In this document: piece by piece, positions 45,072 to 54,140 of the stretch | Layout of the letters: every line of letters starts with the position of its first letter | Numbering within the stretch: position 1 is the first letter of the stretch | DNA from: an uncultured Allobosea sp. | GTDB lineage: Bacteria; Pseudomonadota; Alphaproteobacteria; Rhizobiales; Beijerinckiaceae | NCBI RefSeq assembly: GCF_945957345.1 | Contig: NZ_CAMFKW010000018.1 | Coordinates: 1 to 64,000, forward strand | DNA length: 64,000 bases | Direction of reading: 5' to 3' | Notes under the pieces: model-generated | The model's database searches: none | What the model was told of the DNA's origin: nothing | What the model saw: the letters and a program-made list of their open reading frames with translations, nothing else | Translations under genes and position numbers: made by a program

Positions 45072-46370
45072 ATGACCGACGCCGCGCTGAACAAGCACCT
45101 TTCCAACTCCTTCTTCGGCGCCTCGCTGCATGATGCCGATCCCGAGATCGCCCGCGCGATCGACCTGGAGCTCGGTCGCCAGCGCGACGAGATCGAGCTG
45201 ATTGCCTCCGAGAACATCGTCTCCCGCGCCGTGCTCGAGGCGCAGGGCTCGGTGATGACCAACAAATACGCCGAGGGTTATCCGGGCCGGCGCTACTATG
45301 GCGGTTGCCAGTTCGTCGACATCGCCGAGAAGCTCGCGATCGAGCGTGCCACGCGGCTCTTTGGCTGCGCCTATGCCAATGTCCAGCCGAACTCCGGCTC
45401 GCAGGCCAACCAGGGCGTCTTCATGGCCCTGATGCAGCCCGGCGACACCTTTATGGGCCTCGACCTTGCTGCCGGCGGGCACCTGACCCATGGCGCGCCG
45501 GTCAACCAGTCCGGCAAGTGGTTCAACGTCGTTTCCTACGGCGTCTGCGTCGTCGACCAGATGATCGACTACGACGCGATGGAGCGCCTTGCCGTCGAGC
45601 ACAAGCCGAAGGTCATCGTCGCCGGTGGCTCGGCCTATGCCCGGCACTGGGACTTCGCCCGCTTCCGCGAGATCGCCGACAAGGTCGGTGCTTATTTCAT
45701 GGTCGATATCGCCCATTTCGCCGGGCTTGTGGCCGGCGGCGCGCACCCCTCGCCGTTCCCGCATGCCCATGTCGTCACCACCACGACGCACAAGACGCTG
45801 CGCGGCCCGCGCGGAGGCATGATCCTGACCAATGACGAGGCGATCGCGAAGAAGGTCAATTCGGCGATCTTCCCGGGCATCCAGGGTGGCCCGCTGATGC
45901 ATGTCATCGCCGCCAAGGCGGTCTCGTTCCATGAAGCGCTGCAGCCGGAGTTCAAGACCTACGCCCATGCCGTCGTCGCCAACGCCAAGGCGCTGGCCGA
46001 GACGCTGAAGTCGAAGGGCTTCGACCTCGTCACCGGCGGCACCGACAACCACCTGATGCTGGTCGATCTGCGCTCGAAGAAGTTGACCGGCAAGGCTGCG
46101 GAGGCTGCGCTCGGTCGCGCTCACATCACCTGCAACAAGAATGGCATCCCCTTCGACCCCGAGAAGCCGATGACCACCTCGGGCATCCGCTTGGGCACCC
46201 CGGCGGCGACTTCGCGCGGCTTCGGCATCGCCGAGTTCAAGCAGGTCGGCGAGTTGATCGCCGAGGTGCTGGACGGTCTCGCAGCCCATGGCGACGAAGG
46301 CAATGCAGCGATCGAGCAGGCGGTCACCGCCAAGGTCAAGGCGCTGACGGCGCGCTTCCCGATCTACTGA
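45072..46370 (+). CDS. glyA: Serine hydroxymethyltransferase
   Basis: 432 residues, full length. PLP Lys241 lies in [40 protein letters not shown] and [10 protein letters not shown] are conserved. It interconverts serine and glycine with tetrahydrofolate and supplies one-carbon units. AGGAG precedes the ATG. In related genomes nrdR-rib genes follow directly; here an unrelated minus-strand gene is interposed. Confidence 0.98.
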   Translation: MTDAALNKHLSNSFFGASLHDADPEIARAIDLELGRQRDEIELIASENIVSRAVLEAQGSVMTNKYAEGYPGRRYYGGCQFVDIAEKLAIERATRLFGCAYANVQPNSGSQANQGVFMALMQPGDTFMGLDLAAGGHLTHGAPVNQSGKWFNVVSYGVCVVDQMIDYDAMERLAVEHKPKVIVAGGSAYARHWDFARFREIADKVGAYFMVDIAHFAGLVAGGAHPSPFPHAHVVTTTTHKTLRGPRGGMILTNDEAIAKKVNSAIFPGIQGGPLMHVIAAKAVSFHEALQPEFKTYAHAVVANAKALAETLKSKGFDLVTGGTDNHLMLVDLRSKKLTGKAAEAALGRAHITCNKNGIPFDPEKPMTTSGIRLGTPAATSRGFGIAEFKQVGELIAEVLDGLAAHGDEGNAAIEQAVTAKVKALTARFPIY

Positions 46371-46393
46371 GCTGCATCCGCAGGTCATGCTGT

Positions 46394-46427
46394 TTCGAGC
46401 TCAGGGGAATGTGCCCCTGAGCTCGAA
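46394..46427. terminator. Perfect 14-bp hairpin at the convergent ends of glyA and the next gene
   Basis: TTCGAGCTCAGGGG (46394-46407) is complementary to 46414-46427 with an AATGTG loop. It includes the last eight codons of the minus-strand gene. No T-run follows on either strand, so bidirectional termination is inferred from position and stem strength only. Confidence 0.55.
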
Positions 46428-47360
46428 CATGATCATGTTTTCGCTCTGGTTCCCCCTGTCGGGGCGGTTCTTGCGGCTGAGGTCCACGCCCAGCTTCAGG
46501 CTTTCCGCGATCTGATAGGAGGCCGAGGCGCTGCCGGTGAGGTTGTCGTCCTTGATATTGGCGGCAACGGAGAGCCCGAAGCGATCCTTGTTGGCGCTGA
46601 GTTTCAGCGTCAGGTCGACCTTGGGCTTCGTCAGGTCGACCTTGTTGGTCGCCGTCAGGTTGATCACGCCATATTTGACCCCGACCTCGCTGGTGATCTC
46701 GGGCGCCTTCAGGTTGGCCGTGACGATCTGCAGCGACAGGTCGATCTTGAGCTGCTCCCATTCCAGCTTGCCGGTCACCTTCCCGCCGTAGCGCTCGGCG
46801 GTGGGGTCGAAGATGATGTTGCCGACGCTGAGCTTCAGCGCGCCGACCTTGAGCACCTCGAATTTCAGCTTCTCCAGCTCCCGGATGCCCATGCCGTAGA
46901 GCGTGCCGGTGGGCTTGGTGATGTAGAGCGCCACGCCGGAACCGACCGCGAGCACGGCGCCGACCACATAGAGAATGCCCTTGTTGTGATCGACCCAGAC
47001 GCCGATCGCCGATGATTTCGCCGCATCTTCGAAGTTCTTGAGCTGCTTCTCCAGCGCCTTGAACTTCGACGAGTCCTTGATCTGCTTGAGATAGGCGTCG
47101 GTCGCGGCGGTTTTCACGCCGTCGATCACGGAGGACTGCAGCTTGCCGATCTCTTCCGGCGTCAATTGCGAGCTGGCGGTCGGGTTGCGGGACTTCGCGA
47201 AGTTCAGGACCGCATTTTCGGCCGCCTTGAGCAGCGTCGGGTTCTTGAAAGTCTGGATGAGGCGTTCCGGGGACCGGGCGATCTCGGAATCCACGAGATC
47301 AAAGGCCAGCAGCACCAGGCCGCCGAACGCTTCGCCCATATTGCCGCTATTTTCTGCCAT
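46401..47360 (-). CDS. Unrecognised membrane protein: helical N-terminus, one TM, beta-rich C-terminus
   Basis: 319 residues from ATG 47360, which has GGAG eight bases upstream. Residues 1-110 are charged helices, probably partly coiled (KFKALEKQLKNFEDAAK); one membrane helix is at about 120-140 (GILYVVGAVLAVGSGVALYI). Residues 160-319 are a run of amphipathic beta strands with alternating hydrophobic residues and few Cys or Trp (LKIDLSLQIVTANLKAP, VDLTLKLSANKDRFGLSVAANIKD, GSASASYQIAESLKLGVDL), ending ENMIMFELRGTFP. I recognise no family. It interrupts the glyA-nrdR adjacency on the opposite strand. The beta part could be a barrel, a sheet stack or a lipid-binding fold. Confidence 0.7.
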   Translation of the reverse strand: MAENSGNMGEAFGGLVLLAFDLVDSEIARSPERLIQTFKNPTLLKAAENAVLNFAKSRNPTASSQLTPEEIGKLQSSVIDGVKTAATDAYLKQIKDSSKFKALEKQLKNFEDAAKSSAIGVWVDHNKGILYVVGAVLAVGSGVALYITKPTGTLYGMGIRELEKLKFEVLKVGALKLSVGNIIFDPTAERYGGKVTGKLEWEQLKIDLSLQIVTANLKAPEITSEVGVKYGVINLTATNKVDLTKPKVDLTLKLSANKDRFGLSVAANIKDDNLTGSASASYQIAESLKLGVDLSRKNRPDRGNQSENMIMFELRGTFP

Positions 47361-47533
47361 GATAGAAGCTCCGCCGCGCTCGCTGTGAAGGTCTCGTCTT
47401 CGTCGTCGTGTTGCGCTTCGAGGTTCATCGCCCCGCGCAGCATAGCAGCAGCGGCGCCTTGACGTCTGGCGCGAAAACCGGCGCTGGGGCAAAGAAGCGT
47501 CGGGCGTTTCGCTCGTCAGGCAAGGATTCGCGC

Positions 47534-48028
47534 ATGCGCTGCCCCTATTGCAGCTCCCTCGATACGCAGGTGAAGGATTCCCGTCCCACCGACGATCACG
47601 CTTCGATCCGCCGCCGCCGGGTCTGCCCGGATTGCGGCGGCCGCTTCACCACCTTCGAGCGCGTGCAGTTGCGCGAACTGACGGTCGTGAAGCGCTCGGG
47701 CCGGCGCACGCCCTTTGACCGCGACAAGCTGGAGACCTCGATCGCGCATGCCCTGCGCAAGCGCCCGGTCGCGCCGGAGCGGATCGAGCGCATGGTCAAC
47801 GGCATCGTCCGCCAGCTCGAAAGCTCCGGCGAGGCGGAAATCCAGAGCTCGGCCATCGGCGAATTGGTGATGGAGGGGCTCAAGGGGCTCGACGACGTCG
47901 CCTATGTCCGCTTCGCCTCGGTCTACAAGAATTTCCGCGAGGCCAAGGATTTCGAGGAATTGCTCGGCCAGCTCGGCACGATCGAGGAGGAGGGCGTCTC
48001 CGCCCCGCCGCGCCGCGCCGATGATTGA
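47534..48028 (+). CDS. nrdR: Transcriptional repressor NrdR
   Basis: 164 residues. The N-terminal zinc ribbon (CPYC.. [12 protein letters not shown]) is followed by an ATP-cone ([50 protein letters not shown]). It binds NrdR boxes upstream of ribonucleotide reductase genes, sensing ATP/dATP. It overlaps ribD by eight bases, and nrdR-ribD is a conserved unit in alphaproteobacteria. Confidence 0.97.
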   Translation: MRCPYCSSLDTQVKDSRPTDDHASIRRRRVCPDCGGRFTTFERVQLRELTVVKRSGRRTPFDRDKLETSIAHALRKRPVAPERIERMVNGIVRQLESSGEAEIQSSAIGELVMEGLKGLDDVAYVRFASVYKNFREAKDFEELLGQLGTIEEEGVSAPPRRADD

Positions 48029-49211
48029 TCCCAGGGCTTCTTCACACGAAGCGGCCATCGCTTCGCGTGAAGACAATGCGTCGGACCGACAGCAAGCGAT
48101 TGATCGCGCCTTCATGCGTCAGGCGCTGGCCTATGGCGCCCGCGGCCTCGGTACGACCGGAACCAATCCATCGGTCGGCGCCATCGTCACGCGCGACACG
48201 CCTGATGGTCCCGTGGTCGTCGCGCGTGGCCATACCCAACCCGGCGGCCGCCCGCATGGCGAGGCGCATGCCTTCTCGCGGGCCGGCGCGGCCTCGATGG
48301 GCGGCACGCTCTATGTCACGCTCGAACCCTGCTCGCATCGCTCGGTGCGCGGCGGCATCCCTTGCGTCGAGCACACCATCCTCTCGGGCGTGAAGCGCGT
48401 CGTCTCGGCGATGTCCGACCCCAACCCCTTCATCGCCGGGCTCGGCCATGCGCTGCTGCGCACGGCCGGCATCGAAGTCACGGTCGGCGTGCTGGAGGAG
48501 GAGGCGCGGCGCAGCCATCGCGGCTATCTCACGCGCATCACGCAGGGCCGCCCGATGGTGACCTTCAAGATCGCCCGCACCGCCGATGGCTATGCCGGCG
48601 GGGCCGGGGGCACGCCGCTCGCCGTCTCAGGGCCGGTTGCCGGCGGCTGGGTCCATCTCCAGCGCGCCCATCACGACGTCATCATGCTCGGCATCGGTTC
48701 GGTCCTTGCGGACGACCCGCAACTCACGGTGCGCCTGCCGGGCATGGCGGATCGTTCGCCGATCCGCGTCATCCTCGACACGCATCTGCGCCTGCCTCTG
48801 GCCTCGAAGCTCGTCCGCACGGCCCATGAGGTCCCCGTCTGGGTGATCGCGGCCGAGACCGCGCTCATCGAGCCGGAGCAGGCTCTGGTCGCGGCCGGCG
48901 TCGAGGTCATGCGGGTCTCGCTGGGGTCCGACGGCCATCTCGACCTCGCCGAAGCGCTGACCTTGCTCGGCACGCGCGGCATCAACCGTGTTTTCTCGGA
49001 AGGCGGGCCGCGCATCGGCGAGAAGCTCGCGCTGGCGGGCCTTGCCGACGAGGTCATCGTCTCGACCTCCCCGAAAACGCTGGGGCAGCCTGGCATCCTT
49101 GCGGTGCGTCCGGGGCTTGCCGCGCAGTTGGCGGACCCCGATCTATACGCCCTTGTCGAGACCGGCCTGATCGGTCAGGACCGTTTCGAGCATTTTACGA
49201 GGAGAGGCTGA
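48021..49211 (+). CDS. ribD: Bifunctional riboflavin deaminase/reductase RibD
   Basis: 396 residues from ATG 48021, inside the nrdR end. Deaminase zinc site: HGEAH (His79, Glu81) and [15 protein letters not shown] (Cys104, Cys115). The Cys-Cys spacing is two residues longer than in E. coli RibD (x10 instead of x8), and the Thr-Pro-Pro part is changed. The reductase domain follows ([42 protein letters not shown]). It makes 5-amino-6-ribitylamino-uracil phosphate. Coupled to nrdR and ribE. Confidence 0.95.
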   Translation: MIDPRASSHEAAIASREDNASDRQQAIDRAFMRQALAYGARGLGTTGTNPSVGAIVTRDTPDGPVVVARGHTQPGGRPHGEAHAFSRAGAASMGGTLYVTLEPCSHRSVRGGIPCVEHTILSGVKRVVSAMSDPNPFIAGLGHALLRTAGIEVTVGVLEEEARRSHRGYLTRITQGRPMVTFKIARTADGYAGGAGGTPLAVSGPVAGGWVHLQRAHHDVIMLGIGSVLADDPQLTVRLPGMADRSPIRVILDTHLRLPLASKLVRTAHEVPVWVIAAETALIEPEQALVAAGVEVMRVSLGSDGHLDLAEALTLLGTRGINRVFSEGGPRIGEKLALAGLADEVIVSTSPKTLGQPGILAVRPGLAAQLADPDLYALVETGLIGQDRFEHFTRRG

Positions 49212-49858
49212 TGTTCACCGGCATCGTCACCGCCATCGGCGAGGTCGTGGAGGCAGAGCGCAAGGGGCCGAGCCTCAAGCGTCTCGCCATCGCCTGCCCC
49301 TATGAGGCCGAGGGCATCGCCATCGGCGCCTCGATCGCTTGCGCCGGCGTCTGCCTGACCGTGACCGCGCTGCGACCGCGGACGGATGGCGAGCCCGGCT
49401 GCATCTTCCAGGTCGAGGCTGCCGCCGAGACGCTGGCGAAGACGCTGGTCGGCGATTGGGAGCCGGGCACGCGCATCAATCTCGAGCGCTCGCTCAAGGT
49501 TGGCGACGAGCTCGGCGGCCATCTCGTCGTCGGCCATGTCGACGGTCCCGGCCGCATCCTGAAGATCGACGCGATCGAGCCCGATCCCGACGAGCCCTGG
49601 GGTGCGACGGCGCGCTTCCACATTCGCGCCCCGCAAGGGCTGGAGCGCTTCATCGCGACCAAGGGCTCGATCTGCCTCGATGGCACCTCGCTCACCATCA
49701 ACACGGTCGAGGACGATGTCTTTACCGTCCTGCTGATTCCGCACTCCTTCGCGGTCACCACCTGGGGGGAGCGTAAGGAGGGAGACTCCGTTCATGTCGA
49801 GGTCGATCTGATGGCACGGTATGCCGCGCGGCTTGCGGAGGCGCGCCCGCAAGGGTAA
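49211..49858 (+). CDS. ribE: Riboflavin synthase, alpha chain
   Basis: 215 residues with two lumazine-binding repeats: [33 protein letters not shown] and the second [31 protein letters not shown]. It dismutates lumazine into riboflavin. TGATG joins it to ribD (one-base overlap). The second repeat ends with [17 protein letters not shown]. Confidence 0.96.
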   Translation: MFTGIVTAIGEVVEAERKGPSLKRLAIACPYEAEGIAIGASIACAGVCLTVTALRPRTDGEPGCIFQVEAAAETLAKTLVGDWEPGTRINLERSLKVGDELGGHLVVGHVDGPGRILKIDAIEPDPDEPWGATARFHIRAPQGLERFIATKGSICLDGTSLTINTVEDDVFTVLLIPHSFAVTTWGERKEGDSVHVEVDLMARYAARLAEARPQG

Positions 49859-49892
49859 CCAGCCCGATCACATTCCAAGAAGGACAGAAGAA

Positions 49893-50402
49893 ATGGCCGG
49901 ACCCCGGCAGACCTCGGCCGACAAGGCCGCAACTCCTGCCGTCGAGATCGACGGCGCCCGCGTCCTCGTGGTCGAGGCACGCTTCTATGACAAGTACGCC
50001 GACGAATTGCTGGCGGGCGCGATGGCTGCGCTGGAGGAGGCTGGATGCCGTGTCGACGTCGTCACCGTTCCCGGTGCGCTCGAAATCCCCTCGGCGATCG
50101 TCATCGGCCTGCGCGCTGCAGACGAGGCCGTCGACCCCTATGAGGCGGTCGTCGCGCTCGGCACCGTCATCCGCGGCGAGACCGGCCATTACGACATCGT
50201 CGCGGGCGAAAGCTCGCGCGCGCTGATGGATCTCTCGGTCGCCTTCGCGCTGCCGCTCGGCAACGGCATCCTGACCGTCGAGAACGAGGCGCAGGCCTGG
50301 GCCCGCGCCAATCGCGAGGACATGAACAAGGGCGGCGGCGCTGCCGAAGCCGCGCTCGCCGTGCTGCGCTACAAGCGCTCGCTGGTGGAGCCGTCCCAAT
50401 GA
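49893..50402 (+). CDS. ribH: 6,7-dimethyl-8-ribityllumazine synthase
   Basis: 169 residues from ATG 49893 with AGGACAG upstream. [31 protein letters not shown] and [22 protein letters not shown] hold the catalytic His and the phosphate-binding residues. It condenses 5-amino-6-ribitylaminouracil with dihydroxybutanone phosphate. It shares a four-base overlap with nusB. Confidence 0.96.
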   Translation: MAGPRQTSADKAATPAVEIDGARVLVVEARFYDKYADELLAGAMAALEEAGCRVDVVTVPGALEIPSAIVIGLRAADEAVDPYEAVVALGTVIRGETGHYDIVAGESSRALMDLSVAFALPLGNGILTVENEAQAWARANREDMNKGGGAAEAALAVLRYKRSLVEPSQ

Positions 50403-50866
50403 GCCGCGCCGAGAAGCGGCGCGGGGCGCGGCTCTCGGTCGTGCAGGCGCTCTACGAGATGGAAATCGGCGGCCGTGGCGTCGTCGAGGCGATGGCCGAG
50501 TTCGAGCATTTCTGGATCGGCAAGGAGGTCGAGGAGATCGAACTGCCGGAGGCGGAGATCGCCTTCTTCCGCGACATCCTCGGCGGCGTCGTCCGCGAGC
50601 AGCGTCTTGTCGACCGCACCGTCGACGAATTGCTGGCCAAGGACTGGCCGCTGAAGCGCGTCGAGGCGGTGGTCCGCGCGATCCTGCGCGCCGGCGCCTA
50701 TGAGCTCGCCTTCCGTAAGGACGTGCCGGCCCGCGCCGTGATCTCCGAATATGTCGCGGTCGCGCGCGCTTTCTACGAGGGCGACGAGATCGGCATGGTC
50801 AACGCCGTGCTCGATCGCATGGCCCGCGACTTCCGCGCCGACGAGTTCGACCCCGCCAGCGCCTGA
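50399..50866 (+). CDS. nusB: Transcription antitermination factor NusB
   Basis: 155 residues, all helical: [46 protein letters not shown], and [35 protein letters not shown]. It binds boxA of rRNA leaders with NusE. It overlaps ribH by ATGA and thiL by TGATG, so the whole riboflavin-nusB-thiL set is one translationally coupled operon. Confidence 0.96.
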   Translation: MSRAEKRRGARLSVVQALYEMEIGGRGVVEAMAEFEHFWIGKEVEEIELPEAEIAFFRDILGGVVREQRLVDRTVDELLAKDWPLKRVEAVVRAILRAGAYELAFRKDVPARAVISEYVAVARAFYEGDEIGMVNAVLDRMARDFRADEFDPASA

Positions 50867-51861
50867 TGACCGAACCGTCCCGCCCCGGCGAATTCGAGCT
50901 GATCGCCCGCTACTTCGCGCCGATCGCCGGGCCGGGCGGGCTTGGCCTCCTTGATGATGCCGGCCTGCTGCGGCCGGGCCGCGGCTATGAGGTCGTGGTC
51001 ACGGCCGACGCCTTGGTCGCCGGGGTCCACTTTTTCCCCGACGATCCGCCGGCTGCGATCGGTTGGAAGGCGCTTGCCGTCAATCTCTCCGATCTCGCCG
51101 CCAAGGGCGCGAAGCCCGAGGGCTTCGTCCTGACGCTCGCCCTGCCGCGCGGCTGGACGGAAGGTTGGCTTGCCGATTTCGCCGCGGGCCTCGCCCGCAT
51201 GGCCGAGGCCGCGGGCTGCCCGCTCATCGGCGGCGACACCGTCTCGACCTCGGGGCCGCTCACACTCTCGATTACCGCCTTTGGCACCGTCCCGGCCGGG
51301 CGGATGGTCCGGCGTTCCGGTGCTAAGCCGGGCAATGTCGTGCTCGTCTCCGGCAGCATCGGCGACGGCGCGCTCGGGCTCAAGGTCCATGGCCCGGACA
51401 AGCCGGACTGGGTCGCTGCGCTCGGCGCCGAGGACCGTGCCTTTCTTGCCGATCGCTACCTGCATCCGCAGCCGCGCCATGCCCTGGCCGATGCATTGCA
51501 GCGCCATGCCTCGGCAGCCATGGACATATCCGACGGCCTCGTCGGCGATCTCGCCAAGCTCCTGAAGGCCTCCGGCGTGGGCGCCGAGATCGATCTCGAC
51601 GCGGTTCCGCTCTCGGGTCCGGCCCGCGCCGCGCTCATGGCTGCTCCCGCATTGGCGGAACTGGCCTGGACCGGCGGGGACGACTACGAAATTCTCTGCA
51701 CGGCCTCGGAAAGGGAATATCCTGCTCTGGTTGCGGCAGCGGAAGGAGCAATGCTTCTGTTGACGCCGATCGGGCGGGTCTCGGATGAGGCCGGCGTGGT
51801 GACTTATCGCGGGAAGGGTGGGGCGCAGAGCTTCGCGCAGGGTTCCTTCTCCCATTTCTGA
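50866..51861 (+). CDS. thiL: Thiamine-monophosphate kinase
   Basis: 331 residues. The N-terminus EFELIARYFAP, then LLDDAGLLRPGRGYEVVVTADALVAGVHF, NLSDLAAKGAKPEG, LIGGDTVSTSGPLTL and DISDGLVGDLAKLL are the ThiL motifs. It phosphorylates thiamine monophosphate to the diphosphate. No TPP riboswitch is seen. It is the last gene of the nrdR-thiL operon. Confidence 0.96.
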   Translation: MTEPSRPGEFELIARYFAPIAGPGGLGLLDDAGLLRPGRGYEVVVTADALVAGVHFFPDDPPAAIGWKALAVNLSDLAAKGAKPEGFVLTLALPRGWTEGWLADFAAGLARMAEAAGCPLIGGDTVSTSGPLTLSITAFGTVPAGRMVRRSGAKPGNVVLVSGSIGDGALGLKVHGPDKPDWVAALGAEDRAFLADRYLHPQPRHALADALQRHASAAMDISDGLVGDLAKLLKASGVGAEIDLDAVPLSGPARAALMAAPALAELAWTGGDDYEILCTASEREYPALVAAAEGAMLLLTPIGRVSDEAGVVTYRGKGGAQSFAQGSFSHF

Positions 51862-51898
51862 CGGCGGCGCATCACGGCGACCGCGGGGCGGCGTTGTG

Positions 51899-53101
51899 AT
51901 GGATCAGCATTTCTCGGCTCTCGACGGCGACAGGCTCGCAAAGCGCAACGCCCTGGTCCTTGCCGGCGCCCAGGCTCTCGGCGGCGCCAACCCGGCGATC
52001 ATCGTCTCGCTCGGTGGCCTTGTCGGCGCCCAGCTTGTCGCCGACAAGGCGTTCGCCACAGTGCCTGTCAGCCTGCTCCAGCTCGGCATCGCGTCGGGCG
52101 TCATTCCGGCCGCGATGATCATGCGCAAGCTCGGGCGGCGTAGCGGCTATCTGATCGGCGCGCTTGTCGGCGCTGCAGGGGCTAGCCTTGCCGCAGGCGG
52201 CGTCACGCTGCGCCTGTTCTGGCTGTTCTGCTTGGGCACCTTCGTCTGCGGGCTCTATGGCTCCTTCGTCCAGAGCTATCGCTTCGCCGCGGCCGATACC
52301 GCGAGCAACGACTTCCGCCCTCGTGCGATTTCCTGGGTGATGATCGGCGGCCTCGTTGCCGGTGTCATCGGGCCGCAATCCGTCTATTGGACGCGCGATC
52401 TGACGCCTGCCACGCCCTTTGCCGCCAGCTTCCTCGCTCAGGGCGTGCTGGCGCTGCTGGCGATCGCTATCGTCTCGCAACTGCGCCCGCCGCCGCCTGC
52501 TGCCATCCGCTCCGGCGGGGGGCGTCCCCTGGGCGTGATCATGCGCCAGCCCAAGTTCATCGCCTCGGTCACGGCTTCGCTCGTCGCCTACGGCCTGATG
52601 AGCTTCGTGATGACCGCTGCGCCGATGGCGATGGTCGCCTGCGGCCATTCGGTCGGTGACGCTGCGCTGGGCATCCAGTGGCACGTCCTCTCGATGTTCG
52701 GGCCCAGCTTCTTCACCGGGCGGCTGATCGCCCGTTTCGGCAAGGGCACGGTGACGGTCGTCGGGCTTGGCCTGACGGCGCTCGCCGCTGTCGTCGGCCT
52801 GACCGGCCTCAGCGTCGGCCATTTCTGGCTGGCTTTGATCCTGCTCGGCGTCGGCTGGAATTTCGGCTTCATCGGCGCGACCGCGCTGGTGACCGATTGC
52901 TACCGGCCGGAGGAGCGGGTGAAGGTCCAGGCCGCCAACGACTTCCTCGTCTTCGGTTCGGTCGCCATCGCTTCCTTCTCGTCCGGCGGCCTGCTCAGCC
53001 ATGGCGGCTGGAACGCCGTGAACTGGCTGGTCTTCCCGCCCGTCGCGATTGCCCTCATGTTGGTCGCTTGGCAGCGCTTCCAGCGGCCTGCCACGGCCTG
53101 A
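51899..53101 (+). CDS. MFS transporter
   Basis: 400 residues from ATG 51899, 37 bases after thiL. Twelve hydrophobic segments; motif-A-like MRKLGRRSGYLIG after helix 2, and SYRFAAADTASNDFRPRAISWVMIGGLVAG. It has 30 bases to the ureidoglycine aminohydrolase gene, so a purine, allantoin or ureide substrate is possible, although not shown. The frame to 51818 lies within thiL and is rejected. Confidence 0.87.
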   Translation: MDQHFSALDGDRLAKRNALVLAGAQALGGANPAIIVSLGGLVGAQLVADKAFATVPVSLLQLGIASGVIPAAMIMRKLGRRSGYLIGALVGAAGASLAAGGVTLRLFWLFCLGTFVCGLYGSFVQSYRFAAADTASNDFRPRAISWVMIGGLVAGVIGPQSVYWTRDLTPATPFAASFLAQGVLALLAIAIVSQLRPPPPAAIRSGGGRPLGVIMRQPKFIASVTASLVAYGLMSFVMTAAPMAMVACGHSVGDAALGIQWHVLSMFGPSFFTGRLIARFGKGTVTVVGLGLTALAAVVGLTGLSVGHFWLALILLGVGWNFGFIGATALVTDCYRPEERVKVQAANDFLVFGSVAIASFSSGGLLSHGGWNAVNWLVFPPVAIALMLVAWQRFQRPATA

Positions 53102-53130
53102 GTGGCAGAACCGGCAATCGGAGCAGATCG

Positions 53131-53931
53131 ATGAACAACCGCGCCTTCCCGCCTGCGACCGGCCAGGTTCCGCCCGGCGCCATCGGGCATAACCGCGGTG
53201 TCATCAAGTCCAACTACGCCTTCATGCCGCCCGAGGGCGTGCTGGTCAGCCGCCTGCCGCAATATCGCGACACGATCGCCCGCGTTCTCACGGGGCCGGT
53301 CATGGGCGCTGCCTTCGCCCAATACGTGCTCGAGATCGCGCCCGGCGGCGGCACGCCGGCCGCCTTCAGCGAGGACGGCATCCAGCATTTCTTCTACGTC
53401 CTCTCGGGCGAAGCACGGATTGCGGTCGCGGGCGGTGCGGCGCAGGCACTCACGGCCGGAGGCTTCGCCTATCTGCCGCCGGCGACCGCCTTCACTTTGC
53501 GCAACGAATCGGCTCAGGGCATCCGCGTGCTCGCGCTGCGCAAGCGCTATGAGCCGGCGCCGGGTCTGGCCACGCCGGAGCCGATCGTCTCGCATCAGGA
53601 CGCCGTGCCGATGGCGAATCACACCGGCATGGAGGGGCGCGGCTTCCAGTTCCTGCTGCCTTATGGCGACATGCGCTTCGATTTCGAGATGAACCTGATG
53701 TGGTTCAAGCCGGGCGTCTGCTTTCCGGCGGTCGAGACCCATGTTATGGAGCACGGGCTCTACATGCTGGAAGGGCAGGGGCTCTATCTTCTCGGTGCCG
53801 ACTGGCACGAGATCTGGGAGCGGGATTTCATCTGGATGGGCGGTTTCTGCCCGCAGCAATTCTATCCGACGGGCTATGGCGACGCCTGCTATCTGCTCTA
53901 CAAGAACGTCAATCGCGATCTCGCGCTTTAG
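53131..53931 (+). CDS. (S)-ureidoglycine aminohydrolase (double cupin)
   Basis: 266 residues with two cupin halves: VLEIAPGGGTPAAFSEDGIQHFFYVLSGEARI and LMWFKPGVCFPAVETHVMEHGLYMLEGQGLYLL, the latter holding the His, Glu, His metal set. The N-terminus NRGVIKSNYAFMPPEGVLVSRLPQY and end GACY..KNVNRDL match UGHY/AllE. It releases ammonia from ureidoglycine, giving ureidoglycolate in allantoin breakdown. The ATG at 53131 has GGAG at seven bases. No other allantoin gene is adjacent. Confidence 0.9.
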   Translation: MNNRAFPPATGQVPPGAIGHNRGVIKSNYAFMPPEGVLVSRLPQYRDTIARVLTGPVMGAAFAQYVLEIAPGGGTPAAFSEDGIQHFFYVLSGEARIAVAGGAAQALTAGGFAYLPPATAFTLRNESAQGIRVLALRKRYEPAPGLATPEPIVSHQDAVPMANHTGMEGRGFQFLLPYGDMRFDFEMNLMWFKPGVCFPAVETHVMEHGLYMLEGQGLYLLGADWHEIWERDFIWMGGFCPQQFYPTGYGDACYLLYKNVNRDLAL

Positions 53932-54034
53932 AGCTTTCGCCGTTCTGCCTGACATTCGACCAAATTTGTAAGCCGGGGCGTTTGCGCTCCTCGCCGAAAC
54001 TTGCCACAAATTCGCCTGACACTGGCGACGCGAG

Positions 54035-54065
54035 GCGGGCCTTGAGTCTTTAGGGCCCGTTTTTT
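54035..54065 (+). terminator. Rho-independent terminator after the aminohydrolase gene
   Basis: CGGGCC (54036-54041) pairs with GGCCCG (54054-54059) around a 12-base loop, with T at 54060-54065. It ends the MFS-aminohydrolase unit about 100 bases after the stop and before hppA. Confidence 0.75.
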
Positions 54066-54140
54066 CGCTGCCTGACGTCCAACGCTGCAAAGAGGAGCGA
54101 TCACGCTCCCACGGCTGGAAGCTCAAGGTCAGGAAATCGA

